Shown: positions 27,317-36,519, counted from the first letter of the stretch. The stretch: 64,000 nt of DNA from Croceibacterium ferulae (GCF_003660445.1 NZ_QZVQ01000006.1:62001-126000), one strand, 5' to 3'. Notes: generated by a model from the letters alone, not told the origin. A program made the numbers and translations.

Positions 27317-27496
27317 GGCAGTCCTTTCGTCTGGGTGATGTTCACTCAACCACCCGCGGCATCAGGTGATCCGGGCCTGCTCCGCTTGCAACCGGCAGCC
27401 AGGGGGCGCGGAAGAGCAGGGGGCTCTGCCGTGGCGGAGCCCGGCAACGGCGAAACGAAAGCGGGACGGCACCCGAAAAAGGCCCGCCCCGCACGT

Positions 27497-27540
27497 CCAT
27501 TCACTCGGCCATGTGGGTCGGTGTTCGGCCGGGTGAACGG
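27497..27540. repeat. Long inverted repeat in the 27.3-28.0 kb gap
   Basis: CCATTCACTCGGCC (27497-27510) is matched by GGCCGGGTGAACGG (27527-27540), 12 of 14 positions pairing around a 16-base loop. A second hairpin, GGGCTC...GAGCCC, lies at 27421-27442. The 660 bases from 27317 to 27976 hold no intact gene: only these hairpins, the Zur-like palindrome and the receptor remnant. The role of the repeat is unknown; a degenerate operator, terminator or miniature repeat are all possible. Confidence 0.5.
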
Positions 27541-27635
27541 TTCATATATCTGAATCATCGAGTGATGACGGTGTTCCGACCTTTGTTGCCGCCGCCGGCA
27601 GCGGCCCGGTGCAGACCATCATCAGCACCTTGACT

Positions 27636-27656
27636 CTACGTTATAGTATAACATAG
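27636..27656. promoter_or_regulatory. Zur-box-like palindrome
   Basis: GTTATAGTATAAC (27640-27652) is a perfect 6-1-6 palindrome, extended by CTA/TAG flanks with one mismatch between. It is the most AT-rich stretch around. It closely resembles zinc-uptake-regulator boxes of proteobacteria (core GTTATA-N-TATAAC, as I recall them). It is 13 bases before an ATG that may be the old start of the receptor gene. Identification as a Zur site is inference. Confidence 0.55.
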
Positions 27657-27668
27657 CTGCGCGCTCTA

Positions 27669-27870
27669 ATGAGCAAGGGGATCATGCGTGTGTCTGAAAT
27701 GGTGAACGCCACACTGGCCTCCGTTCGATCTGGGACGGGCCAGGATGGTGGAGCTCTATCTGCGCGGCACCAACCTGCTGAACGAACTGACCTTCGTGCA
27801 TACCTCCTTCTTCAAGGACCAGTCGCCGCTGCGCGGTCGCAATGTCGCAATCGGCGTGCGCCCGCTTTTT
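27669..27870 (+). pseudogene. Remnant of a TonB-dependent (zinc-type?) receptor gene
   Basis: The frame at 27721-27870 reads FDLGRARMVELYLRGTNLLN, then FVHTSFFKDQSPLRGRNVAIGV and a final Phe. This is the last barrel strands of a TonB receptor, similar to ZnuD-type receptors (HTSFLKD-PLPGRN ending). The stop codon is lost and the frame runs on. Upstream, ATG 27669 (MSKGIMRVSEMV) begins another frame and could be the original N-terminus. About 600-700 codons of plug and barrel are missing between them, so an internal deletion is the simplest explanation. Confidence 0.65.
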
Positions 27871-27976
27871 GACATGCGGAGCCGACCGGCTGGCTCCTGC
27901 AGGAACGCGTCGCTCCTGCCGCCATTGATCAGGCATGGCGGCGGACCGTCCCGCTGCCTGACGGGGAACAATCGGC

Positions 27977-28534
27977 ATGAGCTACGCCCGCTTCGGCGCG
28001 ATGATCGCCACCTCCACGCTGGTAATGTTCGGGCTGATGTATCTGAACACCTACACTATGAGCCACGTCTTCTTCAGCCAGACGCGCAGCTGGATGGCGC
28101 TGGTGATGGGCGCCGCCATGGCCGTGATCATGCTGGGCTTCATGTGGGGCATGTATCCCGGTCGCCGGGCCAAGCTGGGCATCATGGCCGGGGCGGCGCT
28201 GGTGTTCGGCGGTGCGCTGTGGCTGGTGCGAAGCCAGGAGACGGTGGACGATCTCGCCTACATGAAGGCGATGATCCCGCACCATTCGATCGCGATCATG
28301 ACCAGCGAACGCGCGCATATCCGCGACGCGGAAGTGCGCCTGCTGGCCGATCGCATCCTGGATGCGCAGGTGCGCGAGGTGGCGGAGATGAAGCGGCTGA
28401 TCGCCCGGCTGGAGGCGCGGCCGGTGCCGGACGATGCGCCGGACCTGCCGTCCTACCGCGACCGGCAAGTGCCCCCGCCGCCGGGCGAGACGAGCGCCGA
28501 GGCCGGCGTGAACACGCTGGCCCCGATCCGCTAG
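27977..28534 (+). CDS. DUF305 membrane protein
   Basis: 185 aa. Three membrane helices (about 7-25, 40-59 and 66-84) precede a DUF305 segment with the characteristic YMKAMIPHHSIAIMTSERA (H102, H103) and a helical region with Met/His/Glu residues. The C-terminus is Pro-rich. DUF305 proteins often occur with metal, especially copper, handling genes; ligand and role are unproven. It is convergent with the dienelactone hydrolase gene (4-base gap). Confidence 0.85.
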   Translation: MSYARFGAMIATSTLVMFGLMYLNTYTMSHVFFSQTRSWMALVMGAAMAVIMLGFMWGMYPGRRAKLGIMAGAALVFGGALWLVRSQETVDDLAYMKAMIPHHSIAIMTSERAHIRDAEVRLLADRILDAQVREVAEMKRLIARLEARPVPDDAPDLPSYRDRQVPPPPGETSAEAGVNTLAPIR

Positions 28535-28538
28535 GCCG

Positions 28539-29393
28539 TCAGAGCGCCCGTTCGTACAGCGCCAGCAGGGCCGTCCACGCGCGCTCCGCCTCCGCCTCCA
28601 CGTAAGCGGGGCTGTCGGCGACGGTCCAGCCGTGGTCGCCGGCGAACACCTCCACCACCGCAGGGCGCCCGGCCGCAGCCGCGGCCCGGCGCAAGCTGTC
28701 CTTGTCGCCCGGCGCCTTGGCATCATCATCCTGCGCGATGGCGAAAAGGAACTGCGCCTGCGTGTCGTCCAGCATCGCATGGGGGCTGGTCGGTGCATCA
28801 CTGACCAGACCACCGCCATGGAAGCTCGCCGCCGCCTTGACCCGCGCCGGCACCGCAGCGGCGGTCCACACGGCATAGGGACCGCCCATGCAATAGCCCT
28901 GCGTGCCGATGCCGGCGCTCGTATCCACCTGCGGCTGCCCGTCCAGCCAACCGACCACGTCGCGCGCCGTGCGCATCACGCCGGCGGCATCGTTCTTCGC
29001 CCGCCATGGCGCAACGGTGGCGAAGCCCGCTTCCAGGATGGCGGCAAAGTCGGCGAACTGGGGGGCGGGGCGATCGCGGAAATAGGGATTGAGCACCAAC
29101 ACGGCATGGCCTTGGGTGGCCAGCCGCCGGGCCATCATCTCGAACACGGGACGCAGGCCGGCGATGTCCGGCCACAGGATCACCGCCGGGTGACGTCCTT
29201 CGCGCGGGTGGACCCAGAACGCGTCCATCGTGGCGCCATCGGCGGGGAAGGTCACCTTGCGCTCCGACAACCCTGCCGCGGCACCCGCATCGGGGGTGGC
29301 GCAGGCCGCCAGCACGCCCACGCCCGCCATCGCGCCGAACTGGCGCCGGCTGAGCCCGGCGCGCATCGTCGCCACATGATCCTGCTCGCACAT
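28539..29393 (-). CDS. Exported dienelactone-hydrolase-family protein
   Basis: 284 aa alpha/beta hydrolase. The nucleophile is Cys168 in GYCMGG, as in dienelactone hydrolases, with catalytic His in AGDHGW near residue 258. The N-terminus has SRRQFG (15-20), a Tat-like twin arginine, and AAC at 29-31, suggesting a Tat-exported lipoprotein. ATG 29393 has AGGAGA just upstream, which fixes the start. The natural substrate is unknown; esters or lactones are likely. Confidence 0.87.
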   Translation of the reverse strand: MCEQDHVATMRAGLSRRQFGAMAGVGVLAACATPDAGAAAGLSERKVTFPADGATMDAFWVHPREGRHPAVILWPDIAGLRPVFEMMARRLATQGHAVLVLNPYFRDRPAPQFADFAAILEAGFATVAPWRAKNDAAGVMRTARDVVGWLDGQPQVDTSAGIGTQGYCMGGPYAVWTAAAVPARVKAAASFHGGGLVSDAPTSPHAMLDDTQAQFLFAIAQDDDAKAPGDKDSLRRAAAAAGRPAVVEVFAGDHGWTVADSPAYVEAEAERAWTALLALYERAL

Positions 29394-29537
29394 TGCCTGT
29401 CTCCTGAATGTTTCACCGTGCCATAGCTGCACCAGCGCGAAGGGCAAAGGCGGCCACCGGTCACCCGCCCCTTGTTGCAACGCGCCATCGCGGCTAAGGG
29501 CGCGGCGATCCATTCCCTTCCGAAAGCCTTACGCACC

Positions 29538-31349
29538 ATGTCCCTGCGCAACGTGGCGATCATCGCCCACGTCGACCACGGCAAGACAACTCTTGTCGAC
29601 CAGCTGTTCCGCCAGTCCGGCACCTTCCGCGAAAACCAGCGCGTGGAAGAGCGGGCGATGGACTCGAACGACCTGGAAAAGGAACGCGGGATCACGATTC
29701 TCGCCAAGCCGACTTCCATCGAGTGGCGCAACCACCGCATCAACATCGTCGACACCCCGGGCCACGCCGATTTCGGCGCCGAGGTGGAGCGCATCCTGTC
29801 GATGGTCGATGGCGTGATCCTGCTGGTTGACGCGGCCGAAGGCCCGATGCCGCAGACCAAGTTCGTCACCGGCAAGGCGCTGGGCCTGGGCCTGAAGCCG
29901 ATCGTGGTGGTCAACAAGATCGACCGTTCCGACGCCCGCGCGACCGAGGTGCTGGACGAGGTGTTCGACCTGTTCGTCACGCTGGACGCCAATGACGAGC
30001 AGCTGGACTTCCCCGTGCTCTACGCTTCGGGCCGCAACGGCTATGCCGGCGTGAGCGAGGACGTGCGCGAGGGTGACCTGGTGCCGCTGTTCGAGAAGAT
30101 CGTCAGCCATGTGCCCGCGCCCGACCTGGACGAGGACGGCGCGTTCGCGATGCTGGCCACCCTGCTGGACCGGGATCCGTTCCTGGGCCGCATCCTGACT
30201 GGCCGTGTCGAAAGCGGCCGCCTGGAAGTGGGCATGCCGATCAAGGCGCTGGACGTGTTCGGCAAGCAGGTCGAGACCGGCCGCGCGACCAAGATCTTCT
30301 CCTACGAAGGCCTGGACCGCGTGCCCGTGCTGCATGCCAAGGCGGGCGACATCGTCGCCATTGCCGGCCTGACCGTGGCCACCGTGTCCAACACGCTGTG
30401 CGATCCGACGGTGTCCGTGCCCGTGCACGCGCAGCCGATCGATCCGCCGACCCTGTCCATGAGCTTTGCCGTGAACGACAGCCCCTATGCGGGCCGCGAG
30501 GGCGACAAGGTGCAGAGCCGCGTGATTCGCGACCGGCTGGAGCGGGAGGCGGAAACCAACGTCGCCATCCGCCTGACCGAGAGCGCCGAGAAGGACGCCT
30601 TCGAGGTCGCCGGCCGCGGCGAGCTGCAGCTGGGCGTGCTGATCGAGAACATGCGTCGCGAAGGGTTCGAGCTGTCGATCAGCCGCCCCCGCGTGCTGTT
30701 CAAGGGCGAAGGCGCCAATCGCGAAGAGCCGTACGAGACCGTCGTGATCGACGTGGACGAGGAGTTCAGCGGCACGGTCGTGGAGAAGATGGCCGCGCGC
30801 AAGGCCGAGATGACCGACATGCGCCCCAGCGGCGCAGGCAAGACGCGCATCACCTTCTCCGCCCCGTCGCGCGGCCTGATCGGCTATCACGGCGAATTCC
30901 TGTCCGACACGCGCGGCACCGGGATCATGAACCGCCTGTTCGAGAAGTACGGCCCCTATCGTGGTCCGATCAGCGGCCGCCAGAACGGCGTGCTGATCTC
31001 CATGGAGCAGGGCGAGGCCGTGCCCTACGCGCTGAACGCGCTGGAAGAGCGCGGCGTGCTGTTCATCAGCCCGGGCGAGAAGCTGTATGAAGGCATGATC
31101 ATCGGCGAGAACGCCAAGCCGCAGGACCTGGAGGTGAACCCCCTCAAGTCCAAGCAGCTGACCAACTTCCGCTCGACCGGCAAGGACGACGCCGTCCGTC
31201 TGACGCCGCCGCGCAAGATGACGCTGGAACAGGCTATCGCCTACATCCAGGACGACGAACTGGTGGAAGTGACGCCGCAGAGCGTGCGCCTGCGCAAGCG
31301 CTACCTCGATCCGAATCAGCGCAAGCGGGCTTCGCGTTCGGGCAACTGA
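29538..31349 (+). CDS. typA: TypA/BipA translational GTPase
   Basis: 603 aa. It starts MSLRNVAIIAHVDHGKTTLVDQL (G1), with RGITI, DTPGHADFG (G3) and NKIDRSDAR (G4). The EF-G-like domains III and V follow, then the BipA-specific C-terminal domain (residues ~480-603, ending in a basic tail). It binds 70S ribosomes and helps 50S assembly, especially in cold or stress. Start at ATG 29538; monocistronic. Confidence 0.97.
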   Translation: MSLRNVAIIAHVDHGKTTLVDQLFRQSGTFRENQRVEERAMDSNDLEKERGITILAKPTSIEWRNHRINIVDTPGHADFGAEVERILSMVDGVILLVDAAEGPMPQTKFVTGKALGLGLKPIVVVNKIDRSDARATEVLDEVFDLFVTLDANDEQLDFPVLYASGRNGYAGVSEDVREGDLVPLFEKIVSHVPAPDLDEDGAFAMLATLLDRDPFLGRILTGRVESGRLEVGMPIKALDVFGKQVETGRATKIFSYEGLDRVPVLHAKAGDIVAIAGLTVATVSNTLCDPTVSVPVHAQPIDPPTLSMSFAVNDSPYAGREGDKVQSRVIRDRLEREAETNVAIRLTESAEKDAFEVAGRGELQLGVLIENMRREGFELSISRPRVLFKGEGANREEPYETVVIDVDEEFSGTVVEKMAARKAEMTDMRPSGAGKTRITFSAPSRGLIGYHGEFLSDTRGTGIMNRLFEKYGPYRGPISGRQNGVLISMEQGEAVPYALNALEERGVLFISPGEKLYEGMIIGENAKPQDLEVNPLKSKQLTNFRSTGKDDAVRLTPPRKMTLEQAIAYIQDDELVEVTPQSVRLRKRYLDPNQRKRASRSGN

Positions 31350-31363
31350 TCGGCACACCGATC

Positions 31364-31394
31364 GGCGGGGGCGGCGTGTTTCGCTTCCCCCGCC
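31364..31394 (+). terminator. Terminator-like hairpin after typA
   Basis: GGCGGGGG (31364-31371) pairs with CCCCCGCC (31387-31394) across a 15-base loop; a smaller hairpin GATCGG-CACA-CCGATC lies just before it at 31348-31363, overlapping the stop codon region. There is no T-run. Confidence 0.45.
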
Positions 31395-31443
31395 CACCCG
31401 GCCGCGTTACCATCCCGCCTGACGGGAATGGGAGAGGGTCGGA

Positions 31444-32439
31444 ATGCTGTATGTAGTTCTCGCCGCGCTGGTCGTGGTGCTGCTGATCTTCCTGGCGATG
31501 GGCGTGCGCGTCGTGCGCCAAGGGCATGTCTATACGGTCGAGCGACTGGGCAAGTTCACCCTCGCCGCCGAACCGGGCCTCCATCTGATCATCCCGTTCG
31601 TCGATCGCATCGGCTACAAGATCAACGTGATGGAACAGGTGCTCGACATTCCGGGCCAGGAGATCATCACTCGCGACAACGCCATGGTCGGCGTGGATGC
31701 CGTGGTGTTCTTCCAGGTGCTGGACGCCGCCAAGGCCGCCTACGAGGTGCGCGGTGTCAACCTCGCCATCATGGCCATTGTCACCACCAACCTGCGCACC
31801 GTGATGGGCTCCATGGACCTGGACGAGACCCTCTCCAGGCGGGACGAGATCAATGCCCGGCTGCTGTCCGTGGTGGACCACGCGACGTCGCCCTGGGGCG
31901 TGAAGATCACCCGGGTGGAGATCAAGGATATTCGCCCGCCGATCGACATCAGCGAGGCGATGGCCCGGCAGATGAAGGCCGAGCGGCTGAAGCGGGCCGA
32001 GATCCTGGAGGCGGAAGGCGACCGCGCCAGCCGCATCCTGCGCGCCGAGGGCGAGAAGCAGTCCGCCATCCTGTCTGCCGAGGGCAAGCGCGAAGCCGCC
32101 TTCCGCCAGGCCGAAGCCCGCGAACGTGGGGCGGAAGCGGAGGCGAACGCCACGCGGATGGTGTCCGACGCGATCGGCGAATCGGGTGCGCAGGCGATCA
32201 ATTACTTCGTGGCGCAGGAATACACCCGCGCCATCGCCAAGTTCGCCGAATCGCCCAATGCCAAGACCATCCTGTTCCCGATCGAGGCGACCCAGCTGAT
32301 GGGCACGCTGGGCGGCATCGGCGAACTGGCCAAGGAGGTGCTGGGCAAGGGTGATGGAGCGGCAGGGGGCCCGGGGCAGGGTGCGCCGGTGCCCTCGCGC
32401 CCGACATCCAGTCCCACGGTGCCGGTGGTGCACCGCTGA
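31444..32439 (+). CDS. SPFH/stomatin-like membrane protein (QmcA type)
   Basis: 331 aa. An N-terminal membrane anchor (residues 2-22) is followed by VRQGHVYTVERLGKF, the SPFH/prohibitin domain (TRDNAMVGVDAVVFFQVLD, TTNLRTVMGSMDLDETLSRR) and an Ala/Glu-rich coiled coil (about 180-240). It probably forms membrane microdomain rings. The stop overlaps the NfeD start (TGATG), the usual SPFH-NfeD pairing. Confidence 0.93.
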   Translation: MLYVVLAALVVVLLIFLAMGVRVVRQGHVYTVERLGKFTLAAEPGLHLIIPFVDRIGYKINVMEQVLDIPGQEIITRDNAMVGVDAVVFFQVLDAAKAAYEVRGVNLAIMAIVTTNLRTVMGSMDLDETLSRRDEINARLLSVVDHATSPWGVKITRVEIKDIRPPIDISEAMARQMKAERLKRAEILEAEGDRASRILRAEGEKQSAILSAEGKREAAFRQAEARERGAEAEANATRMVSDAIGESGAQAINYFVAQEYTRAIAKFAESPNAKTILFPIEATQLMGTLGGIGELAKEVLGKGDGAAGGPGQGAPVPSRPTSSPTVPVVHR

Positions 32440-32918
32440 TGGACGGGCTCGGCGGGATCGAGGCCCACTGGGTATGGATCACGCTGGGGCTGGTGCTGGC
32501 CGGTACGGAGATGCTGGTTCCCGGCGTCTACCTCGTCTGGCTGGCGCTGGCGGCCATCGCCACGGGCGTGCTGACGGCCTTCGTCGAGCCAAGCGTGCCG
32601 TTGCAGATCGTCGACTTCGTTGCGCTGTCGCTGATCGCGGTATTTTCCGCCCGTCGGTTCCTGCAGAGCCGCCCGCTGGAAGGCCCCGATCCGCTGCTCA
32701 ACCGTCGCGGTGCGCAGATGGTGGGGCAGAGCGCGCTGGTGGTGCAGGCGATCGCGCACGGGCAGGGCCGCGTGCGGCTGGGCGATGGCGAATGGCTGGC
32801 CGAAGGGCCGGACCTGGAGATCGGCCGGCGTGTTCGCGTCACCGCCACGCGCGGCACGGTACTGCTGGTGGAGCCGCTGGCGCTGCCGGACGGATCGGGC
32901 AGCGCCGCGGGCCTGTGA
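32439..32918 (+). CDS. NfeD-family membrane protein
   Basis: 159 aa. Two or three membrane helices (residues ~12-75, WVWITLGLVLAGTEMLVPGVYLVW...) are followed by a small C-terminal OB-like domain (VRLGDGEWLAEGPDLEIGRRVRVTATRGTVLLVEP, quoted in pieces). It is the partner of the SPFH protein encoded just upstream with a one-base overlap. It is the short form lacking the ClpP-like protease domain. Confidence 0.92.
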   Translation: MDGLGGIEAHWVWITLGLVLAGTEMLVPGVYLVWLALAAIATGVLTAFVEPSVPLQIVDFVALSLIAVFSARRFLQSRPLEGPDPLLNRRGAQMVGQSALVVQAIAHGQGRVRLGDGEWLAEGPDLEIGRRVRVTATRGTVLLVEPLALPDGSGSAAGL

Positions 32919-33866
32919 TCAGGCCGTCTCGGTCTTGACGCCGAACCGGCCGGCCTTGCGGTAACGCAGCATCCAGCGCTCCAGAAACAGGCTGAGCGGG
33001 TGCGGCGTCACGCCCAGATCGGCGATGCCGGGCACCGTGCCGGTGGCGACGCTGCCGCGCTGCAGCAGCTTCCACTGATCCGGTCCCATCGGCGTACCCG
33101 GCAGCCGGGCGAACAGGCCGGCCAGACCGTCGGGCACGGACCAGAAGCGACGATCCCGCCCCTGCGCGGCGGCCAGGCGGCGATTGATCTCGCCCATGGT
33201 TACCACATCCGGGCCGGCCAGCTCGTAGGTCTTGCCGCCATGCTGCTGCGGATCGGCCAGCGCCGCCACGATCGCGGCGGCGGCATCGTCCACCCACAGC
33301 GGCTGCAGCCGCGCATCGGCGCCGAACACCGGCAGGATCGGGAATTGGCTGATCAGGCGGGCGAACATGTTGATGAAATTGTCGTCCTCCCCAAACAGGA
33401 TCGAGGGGCGCAGGATCGTGGCATCGGGGAAGGAGGCGAGCACCTGCCGCTCCCCGTCGCCCTTGGTGCGGGCATAGGCGCTATCGGATTGCGGATCGGC
33501 CCCGATGGCCGAAACATAGGTGAACGCGGTCGCCCCCTGCTGCGCGGCAAAGGCTGCCGCAATGCCGGCACCGTCCGCCTGCAATTCCTGCGCCTTCGCG
33601 CCGAAGGTGCCGACCAGATAGACAACCGCATCCGCGCCCTGCAGCGCATTGGCGATGCTGTCGCGCTTCGTCACATCGCAGCGGGCGAACTGCAACTGGC
33701 CGAGGCCAGCTAGCGGCTTCAGCCGGAACGCCCCTTCCGGATTGCGTCCGGCCACGCGCAACCGCGCGCCGCGGCGCAGCAGGTCCTGCGCCACATGGGT
33801 GCCAAGAAACCCGCTGCCGCCGATGAGCACCACCAGCCGGTTTTCGAAAATGTCGTGCTGCGCCAT
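32919..33866 (-). CDS. NDUFA9-like NAD(P)-binding protein
   Basis: 315 aa atypical SDR/epimerase. The Rossmann motif is VVLIGGSGFLGTHVAQDLL near residue 12, followed by a YARTKGDGERQVL segment. Members are called complex I NDUFA9-subunit-family proteins because they resemble the mitochondrial accessory subunit; in bacteria they are free proteins of unknown reaction. ATG 33866 (MAQHDIFENRL); an ATG at 33944 would add a Gly-rich tail. Stop codons of this gene and nfeD abut. Confidence 0.88.
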   Translation of the reverse strand: MAQHDIFENRLVVLIGGSGFLGTHVAQDLLRRGARLRVAGRNPEGAFRLKPLAGLGQLQFARCDVTKRDSIANALQGADAVVYLVGTFGAKAQELQADGAGIAAAFAAQQGATAFTYVSAIGADPQSDSAYARTKGDGERQVLASFPDATILRPSILFGEDDNFINMFARLISQFPILPVFGADARLQPLWVDDAAAAIVAALADPQQHGGKTYELAGPDVVTMGEINRRLAAAQGRDRRFWSVPDGLAGLFARLPGTPMGPDQWKLLQRGSVATGTVPGIADLGVTPHPLSLFLERWMLRYRKAGRFGVKTETA

Positions 33867-34044
33867 GCCTGATCCATTCTCCGCACCCCGACGGGTGCCA
33901 CCAGTCGTCCCGTGCGCCATGCCGCAAGCCCCGCCTGGCCGCAAGCATGCAGGAAAGTTGATTTGAGGCGTTGACGGCCCCGCGAAGCACGGCTAGTGGC
34001 CCGCTCCTACCCAGCGCCGCGGCAGCAATGACCGAGGCGCCCGT

Positions 34045-34131
34045 GCCCAGATGGCGGAATTGGTAGACGCACCAGCTTCAGGTGCTGGCGCTCGCAAGGG
34101 CGTGGAGGTTCGAGTCCTCTTCTGGGCACCA
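34045..34131 (+). tRNA. tRNA-Leu (anticodon CAG)
   Basis: 87 nt with encoded CCA. Acceptor GCCCAGA/TCTGGGC, anticodon arm CCAGC-TTCAGGT-GCTGG, long variable arm (GCGCTCGCAAGGGCGT) typical of class II tRNAs, T loop TTCGAGT. No duplicated 3' end or integrase nearby. Confidence 0.97.
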
Positions 34132-34263
34132 CTTTTCTCGCCTGCCAACGGCGACTTTCCAAAGAAACGGAACACGGCCCGCGCAAGCGGTGCCGTGTGT
34201 CCATCAATCGGGCGCAATCTTCCGAGCGCGTACCTGCGATGCTGCACCTGCACATACTGCGGG

Positions 34264-34277
34264 TTGTCATGTGACAA
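34264..34277. promoter_or_regulatory. Palindrome upstream of the TonB receptor gene
   Basis: TTGTCA-TG-TGACAA is a perfect 6-2-6 inverted repeat 75 bases before the receptor start, followed by an AT-rich run (TATACCATTATG). It could be an operator next to a promoter. It does not resemble the Fur consensus. The remainder of the 220-base gap between tRNA-Leu and the receptor gene shows nothing else. Confidence 0.45.
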
Positions 34278-34351
34278 TATACCATTATGAGGCCGTGTCT
34301 CGCCGCGCATCTGTGCGGCCCTGTTCTCTTGCCTGATACTGGACACGCCCG

Positions 34352-36502
34352 ATGCGCCTTCTTCGCCTGCTCCTCGCCAGCTCGTTGCCTGTCATCACCG
34401 CCACGGCCGCCACCGTTGCCCAGGCGCAGGACAGCCGAGGGGCGGCAGAGATGGAGAATGCGGGGCAGTCGATCACCGTCACCGGCGTGCGGCAGGCCTA
34501 TCGCGGCAACTTCGCCGTCAGCGAGATCCCGCAGAGCATCGGCGAGATCGAAGCCGAGACGCTGCAGGACAATGCGATTACCCGCCTGACCGACGCGCTG
34601 GACCTCAACGCCTCCGTCTCGCGGCAGAACACGCTGGGCGGGTTGTGGGACTCCTTCGCCGTGCGCGGTTTCGCCGGGGACGAGAACCTGCCGACGGGCT
34701 ATCTCGTCAACGGCTTCAACGGTGGACGCGGGTTTGGCGGGCAGCGCGATGCCGCCGGGATCGAGCGGGTCGAGGTGCTGAAAGGCCCTGCCGCCGCGCT
34801 GCTGGGCCGTGGCGAGCCGGGCGGCACTGTGAACCTCGTCACCAGGCAGGCCGTGCTGGGTGAGACTTTCGGAACGGCGGCCATCCAGGCGAGCAGCTTC
34901 GAGACGGGGCGCGTGGAAGCGGACGCGAATATCGCGGTGACGGGCGGGATTACCGCGCGCCTGATCGGCTATTTCGAGGATGGCGGCAGCTTTCGCGACA
35001 CGATCGATCATGAACGCTGGGGCCTGCTGCCGTCCTTTGGCATGGCGCTGGGCGCCGACACCCGCCTGACCTATGATTTCGAATGGACCCGCGTCACCCA
35101 GCCCTTCGATCGCGGGATCGTGGTGCTGGACGGAAATCTCGACACGGTTCCGCGCGACCGCTTTCTGGGAGAACCGGGCGACGAGGACCATGTCGCACGC
35201 GCCACCGGGCACCAGCTGCGTCTGCAGCATGATTTCTCCGACCGCTGGAGCCTGCTGGTCGGAGCCAGCCATCGTGACACGCTGCTGACCGGCAGCTCTT
35301 CCGATGCGGAAACCGTCGCCTCGCGCCAGGCGCTCTATACGGACGGACGCAGCCTGTCGCGCCAGCGCCGCAGCCGGGTCTATGATTCCGAGCAGTCGGT
35401 CGTACGGGCGGAGATCGCCGGCGATTTCGACACTGGGCCGCTGCGCCATCGGGTGCTCGTCGGTGCGGATCACGACAAGTTCATCAACGATCAGCTGTTC
35501 CAGCGCTTCCGGCCGCCGCCGCTGTCCACCAATCCCGGCGAGCTCGCCGGCAACGTCCTCGACATCCTGAACCCGGTCTATGGCCGTTTCCCCTTGCCGA
35601 CAGTCGGCCCGGATTTCGATCGGGTGGACAAGCAAAGCTCCACCGGCATCTTTATCCAGGACCAGATCAGCCTGACGGATGCGCTGCAGATCCGCCTCGG
35701 CGGCCGCTACGATTCATACACGCTCAGCACGGACAACCAGCGTACCAACGTGTTCAGCGAACGGCAGGATAGCCGGTTCAGCCCGCAGGCGGGCATCGTC
35801 TATCGCGTGGCCGATCCGCTGACGCTGTATGCCGCATATGGCCAGGGTTTCCGCGCGAATATCGGCACGGACGTGTCGGGCGCGATCTTCGATCCCGAAG
35901 TCTCCGAATCGATCGAGGCGGGCGTGAAGATCGCCATGGGCCGCAGGCTTTCGGGCACGCTGACCCTGTTCCAGCTGAACAAGGAGAACGTGCTGGCGAG
36001 CGACGCCAACAATGCCGGCTATTCCGTGGCGATCGGCACGGCGCGCAGCCGGGGGGTGGAGCTGGACCTGCAAGGCGAACTGCCGGGGGCGATCGAGTTC
36101 CTGCTGAGCTACGCCCATATCGATGCGGAGGCGCGCTCCGCCGTGCTGGACCCGGCCTATTCGTTCCAGATCAATCCGGGCGATCCGCTGATCAACATTC
36201 CCGATCACACGGTGAACCTGCAGCTGGCGCGTGATTTCATGCTGGCCGGCCGGGATGCGCGGATCGGTGGCGGGGTGCAATATGTCGGAAAACGTTCCGG
36301 GGAAACCGGCACCGATTTCATGCTACCCGACCACGTGCTGGCCCGCTTGTTCGGGGAGGTGGAGCTGGCCGACCACCTGACGCTGTACGGTACAGTCGCC
36401 AACCTGTTCGACGAGGAATGGTATGCCAGCTCCTACCACCGCATGTGGGTGGCGCCCGGTACCCCGCGGACCTTCACCGTTGGCCTGCGCGCCGGCTTCT
36501 GA
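34352..36502 (+). CDS. TonB-dependent siderophore-type receptor
   Basis: 716 aa. Signal peptide 1-25 (ending VAQAQ), a TonB-box-like SITVTGV near residue 40, plug domain with FAVRGFAGDENLPTGYLVNG and IERVEVLKGPAAALLGRGEPGGTVNLVT, and a 22-strand-type barrel ending ...FTVGLRAGF with terminal Phe. The plug wording is that of the ferrichrome/ferric-siderophore (TIGR01783-like) subfamily, but the ligand cannot be told. A secreted carboxypeptidase gene follows 17 bases downstream, suggesting a peptide-containing ligand. Confidence 0.92.
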   Translation: MRLLRLLLASSLPVITATAATVAQAQDSRGAAEMENAGQSITVTGVRQAYRGNFAVSEIPQSIGEIEAETLQDNAITRLTDALDLNASVSRQNTLGGLWDSFAVRGFAGDENLPTGYLVNGFNGGRGFGGQRDAAGIERVEVLKGPAAALLGRGEPGGTVNLVTRQAVLGETFGTAAIQASSFETGRVEADANIAVTGGITARLIGYFEDGGSFRDTIDHERWGLLPSFGMALGADTRLTYDFEWTRVTQPFDRGIVVLDGNLDTVPRDRFLGEPGDEDHVARATGHQLRLQHDFSDRWSLLVGASHRDTLLTGSSSDAETVASRQALYTDGRSLSRQRRSRVYDSEQSVVRAEIAGDFDTGPLRHRVLVGADHDKFINDQLFQRFRPPPLSTNPGELAGNVLDILNPVYGRFPLPTVGPDFDRVDKQSSTGIFIQDQISLTDALQIRLGGRYDSYTLSTDNQRTNVFSERQDSRFSPQAGIVYRVADPLTLYAAYGQGFRANIGTDVSGAIFDPEVSESIEAGVKIAMGRRLSGTLTLFQLNKENVLASDANNAGYSVAIGTARSRGVELDLQGELPGAIEFLLSYAHIDAEARSAVLDPAYSFQINPGDPLINIPDHTVNLQLARDFMLAGRDARIGGGVQYVGKRSGETGTDFMLPDHVLARLFGEVELADHLTLYGTVANLFDEEWYASSYHRMWVAPGTPRTFTVGLRAGF

Positions 36503-36519
36503 CCACCTGCGGATATCCA

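Noticed and set aside
27242-27553. 103-codon frame upstream of the receptor remnant
   Set aside because: It begins inside the MDR gene in antisense and runs through hairpins; no domain or ribosome site.
29529-31397. 622-codon open frame antisense to typA
   Set aside because: Same His/Ala/Arg-rich mirror composition; typA on the sense strand is complete and motif-perfect.
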